Source: Neolentinus lepideus HHB14362 ss-1
Lineage: Eukaryota; Basidiomycota; Agaricomycetes; Gloeophyllales; Gloeophyllaceae
DNA length: 15,226 bases
NCBI GenBank assembly: GCA_001632425.1
Contig: KV425571.1
Coordinates: 453,332 to 468,557, forward strand
Direction: 5' to 3'
The notes beneath the pieces are model-generated. The model had not been told where the DNA came from. It searched no databases and worked only from the letters and a program-made list of their open reading frames with translations. This document shows, piece after piece, positions 1-8,300 of the stretch (position 1 is its first letter; every line of letters begins with the position of its first letter). A program made the translations under genes and the position numbers.

Positions 1-205
1 CAGCCTTTTTCTCACACTTGACATCCAAACCCGATTGAGATCTTGATGCCTAGGTGCCAGGCAGTCCAATTCAAACCCAGCCCGGGTTCCGGGGCAATGT
101 ATGGCACAGCCCAGGGCATTAATACATTACACTTAAAACATTACTGGGTATTGCATAAGGGTTTGTTAAAATATTAGACATGTAATACATTAATACTACA
201 GCATT
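1..205. other. Left edge, no gene seen; AT-rich block at about 117-200
   Basis: No credible coding frame or RNA gene is visible. Positions 117-200 are AT-rich and hold the 10-mer TAATACATTA twice (120-129 and 183-192). The stretch lies just outside the left inverted arm. Patchy similarity to the sequence outside the right arm (after 3138) suggests the repeat may continue weakly here and past the window edge. Confidence 0.5.
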
Positions 206-559
206 AGGTGCGTGCAGTGCGCATCGACACATGGCACGACCACGACTATCATGACACTGCCGCACCACAGAGCGGCCCCGCCCTTTATCCCTCTTTCGGC
301 AGCATCGCGCTAGCATCGGCAGCATAGCCCGCCCCCGGATCATCGATGAGGCGCACCCTAACACAAAGTCAAGACGCACCCGACTGGCTCTCGTCCGCGG
401 AGTGGCGCGCGTACTAGAGTTGGTCGTGCAGGGTATTGGTCACAGAGTGCATGTGGACTAGGGGCAAGGCAGTACAGGTCGTATGGATGGGAGGCTGAGC
501 AGAGACACAATTCGCGATAGTAGGTAGATAGGATCGGACACGGAGTAGTCGCTCTTATG

Positions 560-567
560 TATTTAAG
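560..567 (+). promoter_or_regulatory. TATA-like box TATTTAAG in the left arm
   Basis: TATTTAAG is kept in both arms (reverse complement at 2769-2776), although the surrounding sequence has diverged. In each arm it points inward, toward the centre of the structure, as expected of an element promoter. That it works as a promoter is inferred. Confidence 0.45.
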
Positions 568-703
568 CCATTACTTTACTGTTTGTACAACAAGTTATCT
601 TCACCACACTCTTCAGATCTCAAACTTGCATTAGAGCTATTCTTTAGTCCATCTTGCGACTCGCGTTTAGGTACTCTTGCATACCTCCGACTTCACCCAG
701 AGA

Positions 704-982
704 TAGCGACAGAGTACACCAGCGTAGCGTCGCTGTTCGTAAGCCACCCCTTATACGTTCCCTTCTCCAAGACAGCCCCGTGTGCTGTAGCATAGTGCTA
801 ATCAGAGTCAATATACGTCCGAGTTAGAGATAGCGACTACCAGTAGCGCCCCTCTATAGAGTATCGAAGACCGCATAGCGCCGAGCAGGAAGACTACCGT
901 ACAGCACCTATACAGTGCCGTGCATATAGTGCTACATAGCGCATAGCGTCGCCTTCACTCTACAGACTGCCGCCGAGTAGCG
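704..982 (+). repeat. Cluster of eight TAGCG motifs in the left arm
   Basis: TAGCG occurs at 704, 725, 831, 844, 877, 937, 944 and 978. That is eight times in about 280 bp, where well under one is expected by chance. Several lie within the longer context AGATAGCGAC. Spacing is irregular, so this is not a tandem array. In the right arm most matching sites have become TGCTA-type sequences through loss of CpG. It may be a binding-site cluster downstream of the TATA-like box; the function is unknown. Confidence 0.5.
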
Positions 983-1362
983 ACTTGGCGCCAACCGCCC
1001 TTTAGCCCCACCTATACGTCTCACCTTCACCCATCCCCTCCGAACTATATTACCCTTCGTTTACCCCGGGCCTCGCAGCCATCTGACACCAAGGGCTTTG
1101 GTGTTTGCTTTGTGGTTGTGTCTACACTTTAGGTCTCCTTTCCGCGGGTTTCGTCGTGTGTCTGTGCATATCAGTGGCATTCTCTTTGTCTAATGTCTTT
1201 GCCTTTCAAGCACAAGGCTTCTGAAAACCAAGACCTTGCAATTAGTGAGGGCGCTGCCGATGAGAACAAACTCACCAGTTGGGAGGCAGCTAGAACCTCT
1301 GCCACACGAGATTAATAGCCCTTGACGGGGATCTTAGTTCAACGAGAACAATAATATAGAAC

Positions 1363-2177
1363 TTATTTACGTACCTGTTTAGCGTCATCGGACAAAGCAG
1401 CCCAAAGTGTTTTGATGCCATGTGGTGTCGTCTCTGGATGCTGCGTCAGGTGCTCCTTCGTGAAGAGCTGCCTGTATATGCATCATTGTGTTAGGTATAT
1501 GCGGGAACATCCAAAGATACTTACATTCCCTTCTTGATCATCTTCAGAATTTCCATTGGCTTCCCTGGAGGATGCTTGCTTGACTTTGTCTTCTCATTCC
1601 CAGCAGTCAACATGTCATCGAGCGGCACAGAGAACTCAGTTGTGTTGCTGATGTTGGCATCACCTGCAGGATCTTCAGTTTCAGCTGCCATGTTTGTATG
1701 TGCAGTCGTGTCATTCTCAGGAGCCGCAGTCCCCCCAGCAATCGTGGATCCGTTAACCGTGCTAGTATACCTGTTTGTAATGCTCGTAGACCCATTCGAA
1801 GACCCATTTGCCATGCTAGTAGACATGTTCATAGACGCGAACATAGACGCAATTGACGTGTTCCCAGCACTAGTAGACATGTTCACAGACACGTTGGTAG
1901 ACACTGTAGAGCTGTTCCCAGCACTCGTAGATGCCAACATAGATATGTTTGTAGACACCATAGACCCATTTGACGTGATCGTAGACACCGTAAACGCATC
2001 TGTAGATGCTGTAGAGCTGTTTGCAGCACTTGTAGATGCAAATGTAGATGCAAACGTAGACACCATAGATGCATCTGTAGATGTGAACATAGACACCATA
2101 GATGCATCCATAGATACCATAGAGCTGTCCACAGCACTTGTAGCATCTCTCCTCCTCTTGTTGATATGCACAGACAT
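1363..2177 (-). CDS. Ser/Thr-rich protein with one intron, possible HMG-box-like C-terminus
   Basis: Model: complement of 1525-2177 joined to 1363-1471, giving 253 residues. The ATG at 2177 is chosen because the longer reading to 2222 would begin with GTG. The N-terminus has a basic KRRR cluster (possible nuclear signal). A long low-complexity region follows, made of Ser/Thr/Ala/Asn/Met repeats, then an acidic and lysine-rich stretch. Across the intron the frame reads KGM then QLFTKEHLTQHPE and LWAALSDDAK. This has the F-x-KEH...W-x-ALSD-x-x-K spacing of an HMG box, but the similarity is weak and partial. A second intron starting GTACGT at 1374 could instead join an open exon at about 1171-1296, ending inside the left arm. 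The gene lies between two inverted arms and may be element-borne cargo. The repeat-rich part is open in several frames on both strands, so the strand call depends mainly on the intron. Confidence 0.5.
1472..1524 (-). other. 53-nt spliceosomal intron in the Ser/Thr-rich gene
   Basis: On the minus strand it begins GTAAGT and ends ATACAG, with a CCTAACAC branch-point-like site near the 3' end. Removing it destroys the in-frame TAA at 1521-1523 and restores a continuous frame (phase 2) into the next exon. Length and signals fit short fungal introns. Confidence 0.7.
1800..2140 (-). repeat. Degenerate coding minisatellite in the Ser/Thr-rich gene
   Basis: On the plus strand TAGAC/TAGAT recurs every 12-15 bp, with larger units of about 30-33 bp near 2050-2110. 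Unit lengths are mostly multiples of three, so several frames stay open on both strands. The array encodes the Ser/Thr/Ala/Met repeats of the gene on the minus strand. Confidence 0.65.
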
Positions 2178-3138
2178 GCGATGAAACCTGCAAAGAAGTG
2201 ACCTAAAGACAGACACAACCACAAAGCAAACACCAAACCCTTGGTGTCAGATGGCTGTGAGACCTGGGGTAACAAAGGGTATAGTTAGTTTGGAGGGGAT
2301 GGGTGTAGGTGAGAGGTATAGATATGGGACTAAAGGTAGGTTGGCACCAAGTTGCTATTCAGCAGCAGTCTGATTTGAAAGAGAGCAATGCTATGCACTA
2401 TGTAACACTATGTGGACAGCACAATGTAGGTGCCATACAATGCTTCCTAGTCAGTGCTATATGATCTTTGGTGCTCTGTAGGAGAGCACTACTTGCAGTT
2501 GCTATCTATAACTTGGGGTGTATAGACTCTGGTCAATACTTCACTACAGTGCACAAGGCTGCCTAAGAGAGAGAGACTTGTAAAGGATTTGCTTACAATC
2601 AGCAATGCTATGCTGACTTGCACTGTCGCTATCTCTGGGTGAAGTCAGAGGTATGCAAGAGTACCTATATGTGAGTCGCAAGGTGGACTTAAAAGAAACT
2701 CTGATGTGAGACTGAAATCTGAAGAGTGTGGTGAAGATAACTTGTTGTACAAAACAGAAAGGTGTTGTCTTAAATACAGGAGAGTGACTGCTCTATGTCC
2801 AGCTCTAACTACCTACTACCATGAGTCATGCCGTTGCTCTGCCTCTCATCCATATGACTTGTACTGCCTCATTTCTAGTCTGCATGTGATCCATGACCAA
2901 TACCCCTTGTGGCCTTGCTGCACCAACTCCAGCATGTGTGCTGTTCCCCAGGCAGAAGCCAGTCAGGTGTGTCTTGACTTTGCATTGGAGTGCACCTCCT
3001 TGATGATCAGGCAGTGGGCTATGCTGCTGATGCTAGTGCAATCTTGCCAAATAAGGATAAAGGGTGGGGCTGCTATATTGTGTGGCAGTGTCATCATAGC
3101 TGTAGTCATGCCATGTGTTGATGCACACTGCAATGCAC
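2165..3138 (-). repeat. Right arm of the inverted repeat (CpG-depleted copy)
   Basis: This is the inverted partner of 208-1178. Most differences are CpG in the left arm against TpG or CpA here: left-arm GCGCCAAGTCGCTACTCGG corresponds to GCACCAAGTTGCTATTCAG. I count three CpG in 2221-3120. The pattern is that of long-term cytosine methylation and deamination. The inner end runs into the 5' end of the Ser/Thr-rich gene; the outer end meets the family B remnant zone. Confidence 0.8.
2769..2776 (-). promoter_or_regulatory. TATA-like box TATTTAAG in the right arm
   Basis: This is the inverted counterpart of the box at 560-567, lying about 590 bp upstream of the ATG of the minus-strand Ser/Thr-rich gene. 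The distance is long, so a direct promoter role for that gene is uncertain. Confidence 0.4.
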
Positions 3139-3443
3139 AGGGAAAGTCATGCCAATAGTACTAGTGCTGATCCAGAGCAATGGCAGGCTGTATGCCATAT
3201 GGAAAGGCACCCTGAGACACCACCTCAGTTCAGACCACAGTAACAATGTCAGGTGGTGCATGCCAAGATGCCGATGACTCAACTGAATGGTGTTCAGCTG
3301 ACCATGCCATTGAGAAGCCATCCTAAGTGTGCTGAGAAGCTGAGAGCCTTGTCACTGGGGTGTAGGGTCACTAGTGTGCAGAGTACCAATAGTGCACTAT
3401 TGAGTCACTAAGTCGCCATTCCCACAAAGCATGTGGAATCACC
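3139..3443. other. Stretch between the right arm and the family B gag remnant; no intact gene
   Basis: No gene can be supported. On the minus strand at about 3365-3415 a short frame reads RLSDSIVHYWYSA, which loosely resembles the sequence after the protease active site in copia elements (A1 has HLANDTIIYTAG). The family B remnant may therefore reach this far with further frameshifts. Few CpG remain. Confidence 0.4.
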
Positions 3444-3977
3444 CTAAATTGTGTTTTCTGGGGTCAGAAGCCAATGGGGCCTATCATTGTGCCAGTCCAA
3501 GTTGCAATCAAAATCCTCAATCAGTGCCATATGGGCCTCATACTCAAAATTGTCACCAGCAAAGTCACTGTAGGCCGCTAACCATTCAGATGTCATGGAA
3601 ACTAGTTCAACATGCAGGATGGTGCTCTCAGCTGAGTTAATTGCAGCAGAGGCTAAAGACAGAGATGCAGCAGGAGTTTCAGCAAGATAGAGAAGGCATG
3701 ACCCATCACACTATCAAGGGGATAGGTGTGACCTTCCTGACTGTAGCATTGAGTAGGTTGCATGGGGCAAGCACCAGAAGCCATAGTGGATGTGGCAGCA
3801 GTGGGAGGTGCAGGAGTAGCAGGAGACTTTCCATTAGCAGCATGATGGGCATGCTTGTTGGCAAGAACTTCTTCATGACAACTGGCCATAGGTCCCCCCT
3901 CAGCCCAGCAGGTGTCAATGAGATGCCCTTTGGATTTGCAGTGGCTGCACCAAGAACTGGTGCTCGAGCCCAATGAG
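3444..3977 (-). pseudogene. Family B copia remnant: gag zinc knuckle to protease border
   Basis: This is the nucleocapsid end of a copia-type gag polyprotein. A minus-strand frame carries CSHCKSKGHLIDTC at 3908-3949, a perfect C-x2-C-x4-H-x4-C knuckle, followed by a Pro/Thr/Ala-rich spacer that ends in a stop near 3653. In another frame, about 3444-3673 stays open and reads through SEWLAAYSDFAGDNFEY to LDWHND, then directly RPHWLL. In A1 the comparable place reads NWNTDTGATSHMMPHRHW, so the D-T/S-G-A active site seems to be deleted. A TAG stop follows at 3444-3446. The piece continues the gag at 4304-5001, from which solo LTR C separates it. It is dead: at least one frameshift, a stop and CpG loss. 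Confidence 0.75.
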
Positions 3978-3982
3978 GATGA

Positions 3983-4298
3983 TGTTGGGATTCAATGACT
4001 TGGTCACTCTTTATTGACTGAGTGGCTCATGGAAAGGCCCAGAACAGTCTAGGCCAAGTTTCCTTGTTCTGAGCCACTGCCTTTATTCTGAGCCACTGCC
4101 TTTGTTTCTCTTTGTTGTCTTTGTTGTCTTTGTTCTTCTTTATATTTTGATGTTCCCTTCATCAGTCTTTATCCCTTCATGCCCTTTCTATCCTAGAGTA
4201 TATAAGGGCTCCCTAAGTTGCTCTGTGTCCCCCAGTCTTGACACAGCTTGACTTAGGCCTTGGGTGTTGTCTGAAGCTAGTATCTTCCACAGCCAACA
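3983..4298 (+). mobile_element. Solo LTR, family C (316 bp)
   Basis: It begins TGTTGGGATT and ends AGCCAACA, so it has TG...CA ends with a 6-bp inverted repeat (TGTTGG/CCAACA). It is flanked by the 5-bp duplication GATGA and interrupts the family B gag frame. It contains TATATAAGG (4199-4207), two copies of an 18-bp repeat (4067-4084 and 4086-4103), and a pyrimidine-rich run built on TTTGTTGTC. I see no CpG in it, so it is old. No internal region adjoins it, which fits LTR-LTR recombination. The plus orientation comes from the TATA box. Confidence 0.9.
4199..4207 (+). promoter_or_regulatory. TATA box of solo LTR C
   Basis: TATATAAGG lies about two thirds of the way into the LTR. It could still start transcription to the right, antisense to the family B gag remnant, but this is inferred. 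Confidence 0.6.
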
Positions 4299-4303
4299 GA
4301 TGA

Positions 4304-5001
4304 CTGCATAGCAAGAGCAAAAGGGGCCTGTGTAGGAGCTGCAGTCACTTCACAATCAAGGATTTTTTGCTCATAATCAAGGTGTTCACAGATGGTGTCA
4401 GATGAGAATGGGTGTATGGTGTTGGCTTTGGCTAGGGTGGTGGCAATGGGGTTGCAGATGCCAGGGAACTTGTGAAGACTGTTGAGCATGGCAATCAACA
4501 GGAACATGTCCTTCATAGAGATTCTGATAGCCCAGATGCATTCAACAATTTTGGTAAGGCAGTGACTGGTGACAGCAGAGTGTTCCTCACATGAGTAAGC
4601 AGTAGAAAAAGCTTTCTCAATAAGAGTAATCTGGGCTAGAGGGCCCTGTTGCTCATGATGAGTATGAAGAGCCTCCCAGGTGCCATGAGCAGTGGTGAGA
4701 CCTTTGAGGAAATGATGCTCTTCAGGAGCTATGCAGAGACTGACAAGATTGAGGATGGACTCATTGTTTGAGATCCAGTTGTTGTAGCTGACAAGGTCAG
4801 TAGCACAGTCAGGTTGTTGTATGTGCCCATCAATGTAGCCCTGAGTCTGGTAAGCTGTAGGGTATGCTCATTTTGATGAGACCACTCGATCCAATTGTTC
4901 TCCCAGACACTGAGGATCACTGCATTGGAGCAGTGATGATGGAGGCTGAGACTGTAATGAGAGGGACAGATGGTGTGCAAGACATAGCAGTGGGTGCGGG
5001 C
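4304..5001 (-). pseudogene. Family B copia gag remnant (central part)
   Basis: About 180 codons (roughly 4304-4848) are continuous in one minus-strand frame and match the layout of a copia gag (UBN2-type). They include YIDGHIQQPDCATD, SYNNWISNNESILNLVSLCI, EEHHFLKGLTTAHGTWEAL and LLIAMLNSLHKFPGI. Upstream the frame shifts near 4848, where WENNWIEWSHQNEHTLQLTRL continues the typical N-terminal gag motif in another frame. The sequence is continuous with 10425-10520 once A1 is removed, and with 3444-3977 once solo LTR C is removed. It differs clearly from A1 gag, so it is a different copia family. CpG is almost absent. Confidence 0.8.
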
Positions 5002-5006
5002 AGATG

Positions 5007-5300
5007 TATCAAGCTGGAAGCCTGTAGGTCTCACAATGCACACCAGGAAGCCTGAGTCAAGCTCTATAAGTTGGATGATATACACTACAGACTGATTACA
5101 CACCTGAGTCAAGCTCTATAAGTTGGATGAAGAAGAGCTTGACTCTGAACGCGTTTTAGGGAGTAATGTGGCGTGGGAAAGATGCGAGAAGAATAAGGAA
5201 ACATCAAAATGAAAACAGGACACAACAGGTCCGAGTCAAAGAAGGACAGAGTGACACATACTAAGGTGTCTTGAAGTCCGAATAGGCACTAATGCCGACA
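5007..5300 (-). repeat. A1 3' LTR
   Basis: It is 294 bp. On the element strand it starts TGTCGGCATT and ends GCTTGATA. It contains a 28-bp direct repeat (5051-5078 and 5103-5130, period 52 bp) and a perfect 12-bp inverted repeat GAGTCAAGCTCT / AGAGCTTGACTC (5106-5117 and 5134-5145, 16-nt loop). The direct repeat includes TTATAGAG on the element strand, a weak TATA candidate present twice. Confidence 0.95.
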
Positions 5301-5310
5301 CTCCCCCCTG
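5301..5310 (-). other. A1 polypurine tract
   Basis: On the element strand it reads CAGGGGGGAG directly before the 3' LTR (TGTCGG). It is the expected primer for plus-strand DNA synthesis. The same 10-mer borders the A3 3' LTR (11865-11874) and occurs twice inside A1 (7405-7414 and 7444-7453). Confidence 0.88.
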
Positions 5311-5329
5311 ACGAGGCACCTCTACAAAG

Positions 5330-8300
5330 TCAAACCAAGCCTAAAAGACCAACCATGGTCTCTACCTTTCCCTTAGCCAACGCTTTCGTCATACAATCAG
5401 CTGGCATCTCATCTGTCCTAAGATGCGCCAACCCAATCCTGCCCCTCGCAACCTCATCCCGCAGCCAGTAGAACCTCAGGTCCAAGTGCTTCATGCGCCC
5501 ATGATGCTCTGGATTCTTCGCGACAGCCAGAGCAGATTGGTTATCGATGTAAAGCATGGACGGCCCGGAGATAGGATAGCCAAGCTCAGTCAAGAAGTTG
5601 CGCAACCAGAGGATTTCCTGCCCCGCAGAGACAGCAGCAACATATTCAGCCTCAGTCGTCGAGAGAGTAACAATAGACTGGAGGTGACTAGACCAAGAGA
5701 TAGCACCAGAGCCCATCTTGATAACATAACCACTGGTAGAGCGACCATTGTCTGGGTTCCCAGCATGGTCAGCGTCAGTGAAGGTGGTGAACAGCGCAGA
5801 CGACGATGAGGGAGAGTAGGTCAGCTTGTAGTCCATAGTACCCTTGAGATAGTGAAACAGGTGCTTAACAGCCTTCCAATGACGCTTGCCAGGATTCTTG
5901 CTGAAGCGCGCCAGGACTCCAATGCTGTAAGCGATGTCTGGACGCGTAGCAACAGCCAGATAAGCGAGGGCACCAACCGCATTGATGTACGGCACAGAGC
6001 GCATCTCATCAAACTCAGCCTTAGTCTGAGGAGCCATGGTCGCACTAAGCTTAGAGCCAGGGTCCATAGGCATTGAGACAGAGTCGCAGTCAGCCATACT
6101 AAAGCGCGACAAGATATCGAGGATGTACTGTCGCTGAGAGATGGTCAGAGTCCGAGAGGAGTGATCGTGCTTGATTTCAACACCTAGCAGCCAGGAGGTA
6201 GGACCTAAGTCACGCAGCTTGAAATGCTGCCTCAAGTCGTCCTTGACCTTCTGAATCGCAGCAGAGGACTTGCTGGCAATAGTCATGTCATCGACAAAGA
6301 CAGGGATGATGATACACACATCGTCCTTCCCATAGACCCAGACGCTATGCTCACAGGTCAGACGTGAGAAGCCTAGCTTCTCAGTCAACACCTCATTCAG
6401 CTTCTCATGCCAACACCTCCCAGCCTGCTTAAGGCCATAAAGCGACTTCTGTAATCGCCAAACCCACTCTGGTCCCTTCTGCTCAAATCCCTCAGGTTGA
6501 CGCATATACACATCCTCCTCCAATGTCCCATTGAGATACGCAGTCGAAATATCGACGCTCTCAAGCTCCAAATCCTCTAATGCAGCTAAGGCGAGGATGG
6601 CACGCAGAGACACCCACTTTGGAGTTGGAGCAAAAGTCTCATTGTAATCAAAACCAGGGCGCTGTGAGAAGCCCTTTGCAACCAAGTGGCGCTTGTAGCG
6701 CTCAATAGAGCCGTCTGCATTGCGCTTCACCTTGAAGACCCAGCGACTCCCAATAGCCTTGCGACCCGGAGGACACTCAATGAGTTCAAATGTCCCATTC
6801 TCATCAAGAGACTGGATCTCATCGTGAGCAGCTTTCAACCACTGCTGGCGCTCCTCCTCTGGATGCTGCATCGCCTCGCGGAAAGTCCGAGGTTCACTGG
6901 TGTGCTCCTCGCCCTTGAACGCAGTCTGGACAACCGCCTCGAAGGCGTAGTCCAGAGCGTCCTCCCAAGACCAATACTCGACAGTCTGACCAGCAAAGAC
7001 AAAGTCCATACCAGCCGACATAGCACTAGCCAGATCACCCTCATCCTTCACATACCCTGGTCCGATATTGAGCTCATCCTCTTCCACATCATCGTCTGGA
7101 GGGTGGAACTCATCGGGAGGGGCTGGAGAGGGTGCAGGCAGTTCGAGTGGGTCAGGAGAGTCAGAGGCGTGAGATGGGGCAGCAGGAGAGACTCTAGCAC
7201 CAGGAGGAGTCAGATTTCGACGTTGAAGTGCAGTCTCATTGAGAGAGCCCTGCTGGCACGTTAAGCGAGTGGAGCGTCGAGGAGGTGGATTAGCTGGAGG
7301 GTCGACATTTGGTGGGGGTCCAGGAGGCGGCATAGGCTCTGGAGAAGGAGATGGAGGCGGAGTGATAGCTGGAGGTGGATGGGGCAGAGCATCATCATCA
7401 TCATCTCCCCCCTGATCCGGTACATCCAAGGGAAGCTCATCGTCTCCCCCCTGATCAGGGACGTCGACAGAGCTAAGAGGATCGCCAAAGGGGTTGATGT
7501 CGCGAGCATTACCAGGAAAGCAGCGCTCATCGAAGACAGCGTTAGAACTGTTGAAGAGTTTGCGCTCCGCAGGATCCCAGAAAGTCCAAGCACGAGTACC
7601 AGGGGCGTAGCCAACAAAGATACACTTGCGAGTGTGAGGCTGAAGCGCCTTGCGCTGTTTCTTGCATATAAGGACGTAAGCGAGCGAACCAAAGACCCGG
7701 AAGTAAGAAACGTCGGGCTTCGTTCCCTTCTTCCACAAGGAATAGGGAATCGCGCCAGAGAGTGCAGAGCGAGGGACGCGGTTGTGAACATGGACAAAGC
7801 AGCAAACAGCATGAGTCCAGAATGAAGCAGGGAGCTTAGCCTCGAAGAGCATAGCAGTAACGGTGGCCTGGATAGTCTGGTTAGCACGCTCAGCAATCCC
7901 GTTCTGATACGGCTCATCCGTCTCAGTGTGCTTGCGCACAATACCCTCCTGGCGACAGAACTCATCCCAATCCTTCCCAACATACTCGCCGCCCTTATCA
8001 TCCATCGAAGACTTGATCTTCATCCCAAGCTCAGTCTCCACCTGCGCCTTAAAGACTTTAAATGCAGTGAAGGCGTCGCTCTTATGCTTCAGAAATGCGA
8101 CGGTGAAGTAGCGGGTATGGGCGTCGATGAATGTGATCCAGTACCGATAGCCTTCAATCAAAGCGACAGGGAGTGGACCCTTCAAGTCAGAGACAACAAG
8201 GTCTAGTGGAGCTGAGGGACGCGTAGCGTGCTGAGGGACGTCGTGACGATGTTGCTTACCAGCGATGCAGGGCTCACAGATAGGATCCGGAATGCTGGTG

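Larger units (their letters stand above)
208..1178 (+). repeat. Left arm of a ~970-bp inverted repeat (CpG-rich copy)
   Basis: Read as reverse complement, this stretch aligns along its whole length with 2165-3138, at roughly 75% identity by eye with small indels. Shared landmarks include a TATTTAAG box, the block around ACAACAAGTTATCTTCACC (left 587-605) and the block around ACACAACCACAAAGCAAACA near the inner end. I count about 65 CpG here against 3 in the other arm. The arm could be a long terminal inverted repeat of a DNA transposon, or LTR-like promoter regions of two elements lying in opposite directions. I found no convincing target-site duplication, and the outer edge is approximate. 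Confidence 0.8.
3978..4303. repeat. Target-site duplication GATGA around solo LTR C
   Basis: GATGA is at 3978-3982 and again at 4299-4303, directly bordering the LTR. Removing the LTR and one copy rejoins the family B gag sequence. Confidence 0.9.

Noticed and set aside
60..100. tRNA B-box-like sequence (possible SINE) near the left edge
   Set aside because: Only a loose match on the minus strand, with no A box at a proper distance and no tail.
119..379. 86-codon minus-strand frame in the left arm
   Set aside because: The related frame in the right arm is shifted and scrambled, so the similarity reflects DNA homology of the arms, not a conserved protein.
583..795. 70-codon plus-strand frame after the TATA-like box
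   Set aside because: The homologous right-arm frame has stops and no conserved codon pattern.
1193..1315. 40-codon plus-strand ORF starting MSLPFKHK
   Set aside because: Too short, no homolog in the other arm, and it overlaps a possible third exon of the minus-strand gene.
1534..2184. 216-codon plus-strand ORF opposite the Ser/Thr-rich gene
   Set aside because: It is open because of the repeat array. The intron signals and exon continuity are on the minus strand.
206..3141. AGG as a 3-bp target duplication for the inverted arms
   Set aside because: Three bases match easily by chance and the arm ends are not symmetrical at that point.
2706..3158. 150-codon plus-strand ORF in the right arm
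   Set aside because: It lies antisense in a CpG-decayed repeat arm; loss of CpG removes many stops by chance, and the left arm does not keep the frame.
4729..5112. 127-codon minus-strand ORF spanning the A1 LTR border
   Set aside because: It fuses LTR sequence to a shifted frame of the family B gag. The real gag frame is a different one.
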